From positions 1,488,001 to 1,552,000 of the forward strand of contig OW818665.1 in the NCBI GenBank assembly GCA_942493045.1: DNA of 64,000 bases, given 5' to 3'. The notes beneath the pieces were generated by a model, which was not told where the DNA came from, searched no databases, and worked only from the letters and a program-made list of their open reading frames with translations. Position numbers and translations under genes: made by a program. Origin of the DNA: Teretinema sp942493045 (lineage in GTDB: Bacteria > Spirochaetota > Spirochaetia > Treponematales > Treponemataceae). Shown in pieces: positions 8,357 through 15,769 of this stretch (its first letter is position 1; each line of letters begins with the position of its first letter).

Positions 8357-9382
8357 TCATGAAAAACGCAAATCGGAAAACATTTGACCGCCGCTGGCCT
8401 TCAGCAGCCGGTTTCGCAGAGCTTCGCCGATTCCGGTACTTTCCGGCGGCAGATGCACCAAAATACCGCTTATACCGATAGCGTCGAGTTCAAAAAAGTC
8501 GGCGTACAGATGCTGCGAAAGTTCTTTCCAGTCCCTGTACAATCTGGTCATCATGCCCTGAAAGGGCAATTGCGTTGTTCCTGAGAGACCGATCACCGCC
8601 CAGCTTTCCTGCATCGTAGCCGGCAAATACTGCAATTCAGCAGGATCAGAAAACAACACTACGGTGGCGCGGGGCTTATAATGCGGATGTCTGGTTCCCG
8701 GAGAACGGACCGCCAGGCTTTCATCGGGCTGGGAGTCCGGGGAAAGCAGCAGGGGGCCGAGCACCAGAGACAGATCGGCTCTGGTCACCGAACCGGGCCG
8801 TAAGATCACCCAGCCACCGCCGGACTCGGCAGGCTGATTCCAGGCCACGACAGTAGACTCCAGACCGCTGTCGCAGTTTCCGCCGTCAATAATGGCTTCC
8901 ACCCGGCCGGCCATGGCCTCGCAGGCCATGGCAAAATTGGTAGGGCTGGGTTTTCCGGAGCGGTTGGCAGAGGGGGCAGCTACCGGCGTTCCGGTGGCTT
9001 CCAGAAAGGCGCGCGCCACCGGATGGCTGGGCATGCGCACGCCCAGGGTATCAAGGCCGGCAGTGACCACAGCGCCGACCTTTGCCGACTTGGGCAACAC
9101 CAGAGTCAGCGGGCCCGGCCAAAAGGCCTCAATCAGCAGTTCAGCGCCTTCCGGCAGGGAAGCAGTCAGCTCGGCAAGCTGTTCACGTTTGTATATGTGG
9201 GTGATCAGGGGATTATCCTGGGGGCGACCCTTGGCCTCGAAAATCCGGCGGCAGGCGTCATCATTAAAAACATCGGCCCCCAGACCGTAAACTGTCTCAG
9301 TGGGAAAAACCACCAGGGCGCCATCACGCAGGAGCTTACCGGTGGTCGCGGCCGTTTCCGCGGTAAAAAATAAGGTATCCAT
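8357..9382 (-). CDS. tsaC: Threonylcarbamoyl-AMP synthase (Sua5 type)
   Basis: 341 residues. Makes threonylcarbamoyl-AMP from threonine, bicarbonate and ATP for t6A37 of tRNA. The N-terminal YrdC domain (about 1-205) has ETVYGLGAD, KGRPQDNPL and SANRSGKPSPT. The C-terminal Sua5 domain starts about residue 225 with RSPGTRHPHYKP, so this is the long Sua5 form rather than short TsaC. ATG 9382 is chosen because TTGACC-17-TACACT ends 7 bases before it with no Shine-Dalgarno. Confidence 0.95.
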   Translation of the reverse strand: MDTLFFTAETAATTGKLLRDGALVVFPTETVYGLGADVFNDDACRRIFEAKGRPQDNPLITHIYKREQLAELTASLPEGAELLIEAFWPGPLTLVLPKSAKVGAVVTAGLDTLGVRMPSHPVARAFLEATGTPVAAPSANRSGKPSPTNFAMACEAMAGRVEAIIDGGNCDSGLESTVVAWNQPAESGGGWVILRPGSVTRADLSLVLGPLLLSPDSQPDESLAVRSPGTRHPHYKPRATVVLFSDPAELQYLPATMQESWAVIGLSGTTQLPFQGMMTRLYRDWKELSQHLYADFFELDAIGISGILVHLPPESTGIGEALRNRLLKASGGQMFSDLRFS

Positions 9383-9389
9383 TTTGCTC

Positions 9390-9418
9390 AGTGTAGGCAG
9401 AAGCGCGGAGGGGGTCAA
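9390..9418 (-). promoter_or_regulatory. Promoter of the Sua5 gene, leaderless layout
   Basis: On the minus strand TTGACC (9418-9413), a 17-base spacer, TACACT (9395-9390), then 7 bases to the ATG at 9382. Confidence 0.75.
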
Positions 9419-9484
9419 GAGCGGGAACCTGCGGCGACGGGAGGTACCGCAGAGGGGAAGCGCAGCGCTACGGCGTTTCGGGAA

Positions 9485-10384
9485 CTACCGCGCTGCGGTC
9501 AGCCAGTCCAGGCGCCAGCTGCCTTGACCGTCGCGGCCCAACGCTCCGGCCAGCCAGGGCAACAGCTGTTCCAACTCGCCGTTCAAAAGCCAGGGCGGCC
9601 GGACAATCAGCATACCGGAACCTTCCAGACCAAAACCGCCGTCGGTTTGAGCGGCGGTAGCGCTGTCAGAACCGCCGATACTATCGCTGTCGGAGGTTTC
9701 TTTGCCAACGGTCAGCTCGGCGCATAAAATTCCAGCAATTCCGGAAGACGCAAAACGCGACTTCATAGCCGCGACCTCAGCCGCTCGCCGTTCCACCAAC
9801 GGATACCAGAGTACCAGGATGCCCGCGCTCCAGCGGCGGTTCACGGCCAGCAGACTATCCACGGCCCGGCTGTAGTCTTCCACCAGTTCATAACTGGGAT
9901 CGACCAGGGCCAGACCACGCCGCGGCTCGGGAGGACAGAGCGCCGTCAAGCCGGCAAAACCGTCACAGTGATGGATATGAATGCGACTGTCGCCGGAAAA
10001 ATGACTGCGCAGCACTTCAATCTCGGTGGGATGAAGTTCCATCAGGGTGAGCTGGTCGCCCGTGCGGGACAGAGCGCGCGCCACTTCCGGCGAACCGGGA
10101 TAGAACCGGCCAAAGGCGCGCAGATCCCGGCACAGCGTCAAATACGGCAGCGCCAGTTCAGGAATATCGCTGCGGTCCATCAGGCTCAGAATACCTTGGG
10201 CCGCCTCGCCTGTCTTCACAGCCTGATCAGCGTCCAGCCCGTAAAGCCCCGCTCCGGCATGGCTGTCAATATATGAAAAAGGCTTGTCCTTAACGCAAAG
10301 AGCCGCGATGATACGCGAGAGTACCAGGTGCTTGAGAACATCGGCATGATTGCCGGCATGAAAGGCGTGTCGGTAACTGAGCAT
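9485..10384 (-). CDS. rlmJ: 23S rRNA A2030 N6-methyltransferase
   Basis: 299 residues. SAM-dependent methyltransferase acting on 23S rRNA. Family marks: N-terminal MLSYRHAFHAGNHADVLKH, SYIDSHAGAG, FYPGSP, and the catalytic DPSY (family consensus DPPY; here Pro to Ser). A Ser/Asp/Gly-rich segment near residues 225-250 looks like a lineage insertion. The gene has a near-consensus promoter ending 5 bases before the ATG and no ribosome binding site. Confidence 0.95.
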   Translation of the reverse strand: MLSYRHAFHAGNHADVLKHLVLSRIIAALCVKDKPFSYIDSHAGAGLYGLDADQAVKTGEAAQGILSLMDRSDIPELALPYLTLCRDLRAFGRFYPGSPEVARALSRTGDQLTLMELHPTEIEVLRSHFSGDSRIHIHHCDGFAGLTALCPPEPRRGLALVDPSYELVEDYSRAVDSLLAVNRRWSAGILVLWYPLVERRAAEVAAMKSRFASSGIAGILCAELTVGKETSDSDSIGGSDSATAAQTDGGFGLEGSGMLIVRPPWLLNGELEQLLPWLAGALGRDGQGSWRLDWLTAAR

Positions 10385-10389
10385 GGCGC

Positions 10390-10418
10390 ATTGTAGCCGG
10401 AGGAGATGGGACTGTCAA
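10390..10418 (-). promoter_or_regulatory. Promoter of rlmJ, leaderless layout
   Basis: Minus strand TTGACA (10418-10413), 17 bases, TACAAT (10395-10390), then 5 bases to the ATG at 10384. One of the best consensus matches in the window. Confidence 0.85.
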
Positions 10419-10452
10419 ACCGATAAGAATAGCGCGCGCCGCAGAGCCATGT

Positions 10453-10458
10453 TATACT
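10453..10458 (+). promoter_or_regulatory. -10 element of the M28 peptidase gene
   Basis: TATACT ending 6 bases before the ATG at 10465. No convincing -35 box and no Shine-Dalgarno. Confidence 0.45.
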
Positions 10459-10464
10459 GCTCTC

Positions 10465-11379
10465 ATGGAACGTAGCGAGACTACACCGGCATCTTCCACT
10501 TTTCTCCAGTTTCTGAAACCCGGTCTGGACCGTTGCGCCTTTATCTCGGCCTGGCTGCATGCCCGTGAAATTCCGCACAGCATCGTGGAAATGGCTGCCC
10601 GTAAACATCTGGTGGTACGTTTTGCTACCGACTCTTACGACCCGACCTTCCGCATGAAAACCCTGATAGCCCACTACGACCGCGCCGAAAACACCCCTGG
10701 TGCCAATGACAACAGCGCGGCCTGCTTCCAACTGATGCTGCTGGCAGAACGGCTCACAACCGCCTCCGCGGTGCATAATATCCGGATAATTTTTACGGAC
10801 GGCGAAGAGGCCGCCGGAAAGAGCGGAATCAGCGGTCAAGGGGCCTTCGCCCTGGGAACGGCGCTTAAAAAACTGAAGCTGACTGAGGATGATGTTTATG
10901 TGTTTGACGCCTGCGGGCGCGGCGATACCCTGGTGCTTTCCACCGCCGGTATTTCGACTAATCTTCCGGCGGCGGCCCGTAAATCGACGCTGGCGGCGCG
11001 GCTTACGGCCCTGCATGAAAACGCCTGTTCACTGGCCCTGGAAGTATCCGGCGAGAGCTGGATCCGCCTGGCGACTCCCTACAGCGATAACGCCGGATTG
11101 CTGGCGGCAGGCATCGCCGCCCAGGTGATAACCGTACTGCCGCATGAAGAAGCCGGCATACTGCTCGGCGCTCTCGGCGGACCGGGGGCTAAAAAGATTC
11201 TGGAAACCCTGGTGCGCAACCGCGCGCTGGAGACCGGCAGCCCGCAAACCGCGGTAATACCTGAAACCTGGAAACTGATGCATACGGACCGGGATACCGC
11301 CTCCAGCCTGAGCGCCCAGGCCTTCGCGCTGATGGCCCGCTTTCTGGACGCCTGCGCCCGTCGTCTGGAAATAGCCTAA
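10465..11379 (+). CDS. M28-family zinc aminopeptidase-like protein
   Basis: 304 residues, no signal peptide. The two-metal M28 ligands can be read in order: H in LIAHYDR (about 68), D in GANDNSAA (about 80), the Glu pair in FTDGEE, and D in VFDACGRGD. A late His for the second metal may be HEE near residue 230. The family cleaves N-terminal residues or small amides. The substrate is unknown. The cytoplasmic location is inferred from the lack of a leader. Confidence 0.75.
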   Translation: MERSETTPASSTFLQFLKPGLDRCAFISAWLHAREIPHSIVEMAARKHLVVRFATDSYDPTFRMKTLIAHYDRAENTPGANDNSAACFQLMLLAERLTTASAVHNIRIIFTDGEEAAGKSGISGQGAFALGTALKKLKLTEDDVYVFDACGRGDTLVLSTAGISTNLPAAARKSTLAARLTALHENACSLALEVSGESWIRLATPYSDNAGLLAAGIAAQVITVLPHEEAGILLGALGGPGAKKILETLVRNRALETGSPQTAVIPETWKLMHTDRDTASSLSAQAFALMARFLDACARRLEIA

Positions 11380-11403
11380 AAAACGGGCAAAACGTAACAT
11401 TCA

Positions 11404-11424
11404 CCGTACAACTCTGTACGGAGG
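11404..11424 (+). promoter_or_regulatory. Hairpin overlapping the rpn ribosome binding site
   Basis: CCGTACA (11404-11410), loop ACTC, TGTACGG (11415-11421). The Shine-Dalgarno GGAGG is 11420-11424, so the 3' arm covers its first two bases. This should reduce translation of full-length Rpn. Confidence 0.55.
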
Positions 11425-11429
11425 ATGAG

Positions 11430-12371
11430 ATGACATACCCGATTGACCTGACTAATGATTTTGTATTCCGGCATATTTTTGGTGACGATCGCAATGCCGA
11501 TATTCTGCTTTCCCTAGTGAACGCCATTCTGGAAAACAAAGGACTTGAACGTCTGACCAGCATCACAGCAGCTAACCCCTACCTCAACGCTCATGACCTG
11601 GCGCAGAGGGAAGGAATTCTGGATGTCCGGGCAACAGATGCGGACGGACGAAATTACGACATAGAAATCCAGGTATGCCCGCAGAAATCTTACATCCAGC
11701 GCAGCATTTATTACCTGGCACGGCTGTACAGCGGTCAGCTGAAACATGGCTCGGACTATCACACACTTGAACCCTGCGTCGGCATCAGTTTACTGGACTT
11801 TGTGCTTTTTAAGGACTCAGAGCATCTGCATCATTATTTTACATTACGGAGCGCTGATAATGGCGGGATGGAGCTTTCCAAAGACCTTTCCCTGCACTAT
11901 CTGGAGATCCCCAAACTGCGGCCTGGTACAAGCGGCTATTCCAATCTGCTGGAAAAATGGTTATATTTTATGAAAGAAATCAAGAACCCGGAGGATCCAA
12001 TGATAAAGGAAATAACCTCAAAAACACCGGAAATGAAACGCGCTGAGCAAGCCTATACCACAATAATGACCGATGACCAACTGCGCATGGAAGCCCTCTC
12101 CCACGAAATGTGGGTGCACGATCAAGCCACCTACCGCAAGGAAGCTGAAGATCAAGGCCGGGCCGATGGTCTAGAACAAGGCCTTAAACAAGGCCTTAAA
12201 CAAGGACTCGAACAAGGACTCGAACAAGGACGGTCTGAAGGTGCGCTCGAACAAGCCCGGAAAACTGCCAAGAAAATGAAAGAAACAGGATTAAGTATGG
12301 AGCAAATTTCGGTCTGTACCGGTTTATCACTCAACGAACTACACACTCTTTTCGGAACGACATCAGAGTAA
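11430..12371 (+). CDS. rpn: Rpn family PD-(D/E)XK nuclease (PDDEXK_2)
   Basis: 313 residues. N-terminal nuclease of the Rpn/YhgA-like family: starts DLTNDFVFRHIFG, with catalytic residues D65 in ILDVRATD and E79-x-Q81 in YDIEIQV. The C-terminal part has GLKQG/GLEQG repeats (about 248-268) encoded by 12-base DNA repeats, then a small helical end. Rpn proteins were annotated as transposases but act as DNA endonucleases, and some are anti-phage toxins controlled by a short protein made from the same gene. An internal start with a perfect ribosome site is present here (separate entry). Stands alone; convergent with the AfsA-PilZ gene. Confidence 0.9.
   Translation: MTYPIDLTNDFVFRHIFGDDRNADILLSLVNAILENKGLERLTSITAANPYLNAHDLAQREGILDVRATDADGRNYDIEIQVCPQKSYIQRSIYYLARLYSGQLKHGSDYHTLEPCVGISLLDFVLFKDSEHLHHYFTLRSADNGGMELSKDLSLHYLEIPKLRPGTSGYSNLLEKWLYFMKEIKNPEDPMIKEITSKTPEMKRAEQAYTTIMTDDQLRMEALSHEMWVHDQATYRKEAEDQGRADGLEQGLKQGLKQGLEQGLEQGRSEGALEQARKTAKKMKETGLSMEQISVCTGLSLNELHTLFGTTSE
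12000..12371 (+). CDS. Candidate RpnS: in-frame C-terminal short protein
   Basis: ATG at 12000 lies in frame with rpn (codon 191), preceded by GGAGG (11990-11994) with a 5-base spacer, a better site than the hairpin-covered one of the full-length gene. The 123-residue product (MIKEITSKTPEM...) has no nuclease residues and keeps the EQG repeats and C-terminal domain. This matches the intragenic antitoxin arrangement reported for Escherichia coli Rpn genes. The expression is inferred. Confidence 0.6.
   Translation: MIKEITSKTPEMKRAEQAYTTIMTDDQLRMEALSHEMWVHDQATYRKEAEDQGRADGLEQGLKQGLKQGLEQGLEQGRSEGALEQARKTAKKMKETGLSMEQISVCTGLSLNELHTLFGTTSE
12172..12232 (+). repeat. 12-base tandem repeats inside rpn
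   Basis: About five copies of a 12-mer of the form GAACAAGGACTC/AAACAAGGCCTT, coding the EQGL/KQGL repeats. Slippage would change the linker length by four residues per unit without a frameshift. Confidence 0.9.
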
Positions 12372-12384
12372 CTATCAGAAAGTC

Positions 12385-13446
12385 CTAACTGCTGCCGTGT
12401 CCGCGGATAATGTGGCAATAGGAACGGATGGCCCGGTGCAAATTGTTTAGGTCTGCTTCGCTGGCCGGCTCAAAACGGAAACCGGCCAATAAACCGACCG
12501 CCAGGGGTTTCGTCCAGACGCAAACCGCCTCGCCGCGGATAATATCATTACCCTTTAAAAGTATAATCGCGTCAAAAACCAGCTGCAGGATATCGCCGAG
12601 TTTGCGGTTATCGGCCACCGCCGGCAGCGAGCAGCTGAAGCCGCCCGGAGACAGATTAATCATCATTACCGACAGATAGCGCTGCCCCTCACGGTGCCAC
12701 AGCGACAGGCGGGTCTCGCTGTGGTTGTAGGGTTCAAAGCGGTGCGCGGAGGGGAAAACCTGACGACCGTAGCGCATTCGCTCAAATACCTTGACCGGCA
12801 TAATTTTCGCCTGCAGATGATGCGTGGTACGAACCATGCCGTTCTGCACCAGTTTGGCTTCGAACAGACACTTGATCCACTGTCCGCCGGATGTTTTTTC
12901 CAGTTCCAGAGCCCTGCCGTAAAATTCAGCCGGATAGCAGAGTTCGGTGAAGTCGGTCATTTCGGTATCAAAGCGGCTCATCACGAACTGCCAGCCCTGC
13001 ACCGGCACATGGCCGAACTGATGCCAGCAGGCTAAAGCGAACTGCTGGGCGGCTTCCATCAGTTTCATGCCCGGAACATGTTCAACCGGATACTCGAAAA
13101 AGAAGGGATGCTCGGTATTTACATTAAGGCTGGCCCGGAAGGTTTCCGGCAGGCTGAAGCCGCTGACCTGGTCCAGCATATCGGCCAGGCGTAAACGCAC
13201 TTCATAATCGGCGTCCATCAGGCGGTACAGCACTATCGACTCGTCATTTTTATGCTGCACGGGATGATAATGCTCTGAAAAGAAGGCGCGGCTGCCTTCG
13301 CTCAAACCGGGTATAATTATTTCATCAACGGTACCGCGCTCGATCTCGTCCGGTATTTCCCGAAGCAGGTTCTTGATAAAAACATTATCTTCATTGGTCT
13401 TGTGGACCAGACTTTTATCAACTAAACCGGTCACTGCTGGACTCAT
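12385..13446 (-). CDS. AfsA-like hotdog domain fused to a PilZ-like domain
   Basis: 353 residues from ATG 13446. The middle (about residues 90-215) matches the A-factor biosynthesis hotdog domain: HPFFFEYPVEHVPGMKLMEAAQQFA carries the HPF...DH-x-PGM-x-x-MEA pattern (DH is EH here). In actinobacteria this domain joins a beta-ketoacid to a glycerol unit in gamma-butyrolactone signal synthesis. The C-terminal about 120 residues (RLSLWHREGQRYLSVMMINLSPGGFSC) resemble PilZ: the NLSPGGFS is the classic N/D-x-S-x-x-G part, though the upstream RxxxR is not clear. No signal peptide. The product and any c-di-GMP control are inferences. Confidence 0.65.
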   Translation of the reverse strand: MSPAVTGLVDKSLVHKTNEDNVFIKNLLREIPDEIERGTVDEIIIPGLSEGSRAFFSEHYHPVQHKNDESIVLYRLMDADYEVRLRLADMLDQVSGFSLPETFRASLNVNTEHPFFFEYPVEHVPGMKLMEAAQQFALACWHQFGHVPVQGWQFVMSRFDTEMTDFTELCYPAEFYGRALELEKTSGGQWIKCLFEAKLVQNGMVRTTHHLQAKIMPVKVFERMRYGRQVFPSAHRFEPYNHSETRLSLWHREGQRYLSVMMINLSPGGFSCSLPAVADNRKLGDILQLVFDAIILLKGNDIIRGEAVCVWTKPLAVGLLAGFRFEPASEADLNNLHRAIRSYCHIIRGHGSS

Positions 13447-13573
13447 AGGGGTTTCCGCCGTTATTTGGTATCTGTTAGTGCGCACTATTCATTCATCGAC
13501 AATTGCGGTGAGCGGCGTTACCGAAATCGAAGTAAAACCTTCGGATTTTACACAGCTTGACAGCTGAAACGAA

Positions 13574-13604
13574 TAAAAAAAAAGCGGAACCGCAATGGTT
13601 CCGC
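13574..13604 (-). terminator. Intrinsic terminator of pgi
   Basis: On the minus strand GCGGAACC, short loop, GGTTCCGC, then nine T. Its sequence is nearly the same as the four terminators in the tRNA-tail array near 61.2-61.7 kb. Confidence 0.9.
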
Positions 13605-13625
13605 CCAATTTTGAAGCTAAACCGG

Positions 13626-15197
13626 TTAAAGACCGAAGATCGAAGCGTAAGCCTTCAGCGTCTCGTCCATTTCGCCCCCGAGCACCTTCTTGGTCAGCAC
13701 CTTACCCAGCTGAACGCCTTCCTGGTCAAAACTGTTCAGGTTCCACACAAAACCCTGGAACATGATTTTGTTTTCGAAATGCGAAAGCAGGGCGCCGAGA
13801 GCCTGGGGAGTGAGCGTTTTTCCCCAGATCAGACTGGAGGGACGTTCACCCGGGAAATTCTTATTGGGATTGGTATCGCTCTTGCCCTTGGCAAAGGCCA
13901 CGATCTGGGCTACCAGATTGGCGCAGAGTTTTTTCTGGCTGGTAGAACCTTCTACAGTTATATCGTCGCCGGCCTGGTTCTCGATAAAACCGATAAACTG
14001 CAGCGGCACAGCGTCGGTACCCTGATGCAGCAACTGGAAGAAAGAGTGCTGGCCGTTCGTGCCGGGCTCTCCGAAAATCACCGGGCCGGTCAGGTAGGAA
14101 ACCGGTTCGCCGCGGCGGTTAACCTGCTTGCCGTTGGATTCCATATCAGCCTGTTGCAGATGCGCCGGGAAGCGGCTGAGGGCCTGGCTGTAGGGCAAAA
14201 CGGCGGTTGAGGGGTAGAGCTGGACATTGCGCTCATAGACGCCGATCAGGGCATCCAGCAGGGCCGGGTTCTTGCGGATATCCGACTCCAGAGCGGACTT
14301 GTCGGCCGCGGCGGCGCCTTCCAGGAAGGCGGCGAAGGCTTCCGGACCGAAGGCCAGTGAGAGTACCGCGCCTCCGACGGCGGAAGTGGAGGAATAGCGG
14401 CCGCCGATAAAGTCATCAATATAAAAAGAGGCCAGATAACCGGGGTTATTAGCCAGGGGGCTGGTCTCGCTGGTCACGGCAATCATCTGTTTGGCCGGAT
14501 CGAGTCCGGCTTTCTTCAGGAAGTCCTTGACAAAAAGCTCATTGGAAAGGGTTTCCTGGGTGGTGCCGCTCTTGGAAACCAGGATAAACAGGGTTTTCTC
14601 AAGTTTCAGGGAAGCGATTACGCCGGAAGCGTCATCCGGGTCGACATTGGAGATAAAGCGGGCGTCCATTTTGACGCTGCCCTTGGCGCGGGCCCACTGC
14701 TCGAGCGCCAGATACATGGCCCGGGGACCAAGATCGGAGCCGCCGATACCGATCTGCACTACTGTGGTAAAGCGATCGCCCTTGGTGGCGGTAATGGCTC
14801 CGGAATGCACCTTACGGGCAAAGTCAGCGATCTTGCTCTGCTGTTCCACATAGAAGGAGCGCATATTTTTACCTTCAACCAGCACATCCTTTCCCAACTG
14901 TCCGCGGGTCAATTGATGCAGTACCTTGCGGTTTTCTCCGGTATTGATCACTTCACCGTCCAGGACGGCGCGGTATTTGGCAACCAGTTCCTGCTCTTCG
15001 GAGAGTTCCTGCAAAACGGTCAATATCGGCTCATTGACCTGCTTGGCTGCATAATTATACACCAGACCGGCAGCCATGGGCATACTGTAACGGCGCACGC
15101 GATCGGCGTTGAGATCATTTCTCAGGTTGACCTGGCCCTTCAGGGACAGCAGTTTTTTGTAGGAAGTTACGGTATCAAGATTGTTCCAGTTGATCAT
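13626..15197 (-). CDS. pgi: Glucose-6-phosphate isomerase
   Basis: 523 residues. Interconverts glucose 6-phosphate and fructose 6-phosphate in glycolysis. Both family signatures are present: LVSKSGTTQET (sugar-phosphate binding) and GEPGTNGQHSFFQLLHQG with the conserved active-site block, plus IGGSDLGPR. AAGGAG precedes the ATG. It lies just downstream of argR on the same strand (42 bases apart), so it may share its transcript. Confidence 0.98.
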   Translation of the reverse strand: MINWNNLDTVTSYKKLLSLKGQVNLRNDLNADRVRRYSMPMAAGLVYNYAAKQVNEPILTVLQELSEEQELVAKYRAVLDGEVINTGENRKVLHQLTRGQLGKDVLVEGKNMRSFYVEQQSKIADFARKVHSGAITATKGDRFTTVVQIGIGGSDLGPRAMYLALEQWARAKGSVKMDARFISNVDPDDASGVIASLKLEKTLFILVSKSGTTQETLSNELFVKDFLKKAGLDPAKQMIAVTSETSPLANNPGYLASFYIDDFIGGRYSSTSAVGGAVLSLAFGPEAFAAFLEGAAAADKSALESDIRKNPALLDALIGVYERNVQLYPSTAVLPYSQALSRFPAHLQQADMESNGKQVNRRGEPVSYLTGPVIFGEPGTNGQHSFFQLLHQGTDAVPLQFIGFIENQAGDDITVEGSTSQKKLCANLVAQIVAFAKGKSDTNPNKNFPGERPSSLIWGKTLTPQALGALLSHFENKIMFQGFVWNLNSFDQEGVQLGKVLTKKVLGGEMDETLKAYASIFGL

Positions 15198-15239
15198 CAG
15201 AGTCTCCTTAATATAAATCCGAAAAAAATTAACGGGGGT

Positions 15240-15725
15240 TTATTCGTCCAGTTCGGGAATCTTAAGCTTCAGGGTATCCAGGAAATCATCCCCGGTGACC
15301 CCTTCGCGCAGGCACACAAAAACGCAATTATCACGTCCGGAAATCGTTCCGAGTATTTCTTCCAGATTCATGCTGTCCAGGGCGCCGGCAACCACATCGG
15401 AGTGCCCGGAATATGTTTTGATGACAACCATGTTTCCGGAGGAATCGATGGAAATATAGCCGCGCAGGAAATCCTGAATGACGGTCTGCTCGGATTCCTG
15501 GCGCTCTTCATCTCCCGGAAGGGTATAGACATAACCATTGTGGCCGTCGGAAATTTTTCCAACCTTCAGCAGTTTCAGGTCACGGGACAGGGTAGCCTGG
15601 GTTACCGCAAAGCCTTCACGGGAGAGGTAGCCCAGCAGGGCTTCCTGGGATTCCACCCGGTAGGTTTTTATCAATTTGCGGATTGTTTTCAGACGAGTCA
15701 GTCTTTCTTTCAACGGTTTAACCAT
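15240..15725 (-). CDS. argR: Arginine repressor
   Basis: 161 residues. N-terminal winged helix (about 1-75) with the TQATLSRDLKLL recognition helix; C-terminal hexamerisation/arginine domain (about 90-155) with GTISGRDNCVFV holding the arginine-contact Asp. Represses arginine metabolism genes when arginine binds. An ARG-box-like site sits over its own promoter, so autoregulation is likely. The start has only a weak ribosome site. Confidence 0.95.
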   Translation of the reverse strand: MVKPLKERLTRLKTIRKLIKTYRVESQEALLGYLSREGFAVTQATLSRDLKLLKVGKISDGHNGYVYTLPGDEERQESEQTVIQDFLRGYISIDSSGNMVVIKTYSGHSDVVAGALDSMNLEEILGTISGRDNCVFVCLREGVTGDDFLDTLKLKIPELDE

Positions 15726-15731
15726 CCCAAG

Positions 15732-15747
15732 TTTGAATAAATATACA
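15732..15747. promoter_or_regulatory. ARG-box-like operator in the argR/fapA intergenic region
   Basis: TTTGAATAAATATACA resembles the ARG box half-pair TGAAT-w4-ATTCA with one mismatch. It covers the probable argR -10 (TATATT on the minus strand) and the weak fapA -35 (TTGAAT on the plus strand), so ArgR could act on both. Confidence 0.5.
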
Positions 15748-15769
15748 CTTATAATGTATAAAGATTGCT

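Noticed and set aside
11430..12371. Transposase
   Set aside because: Rpn proteins are often labelled as transposases, but there are no terminal inverted repeats or target duplications around the gene, and the family is now known as nucleases.
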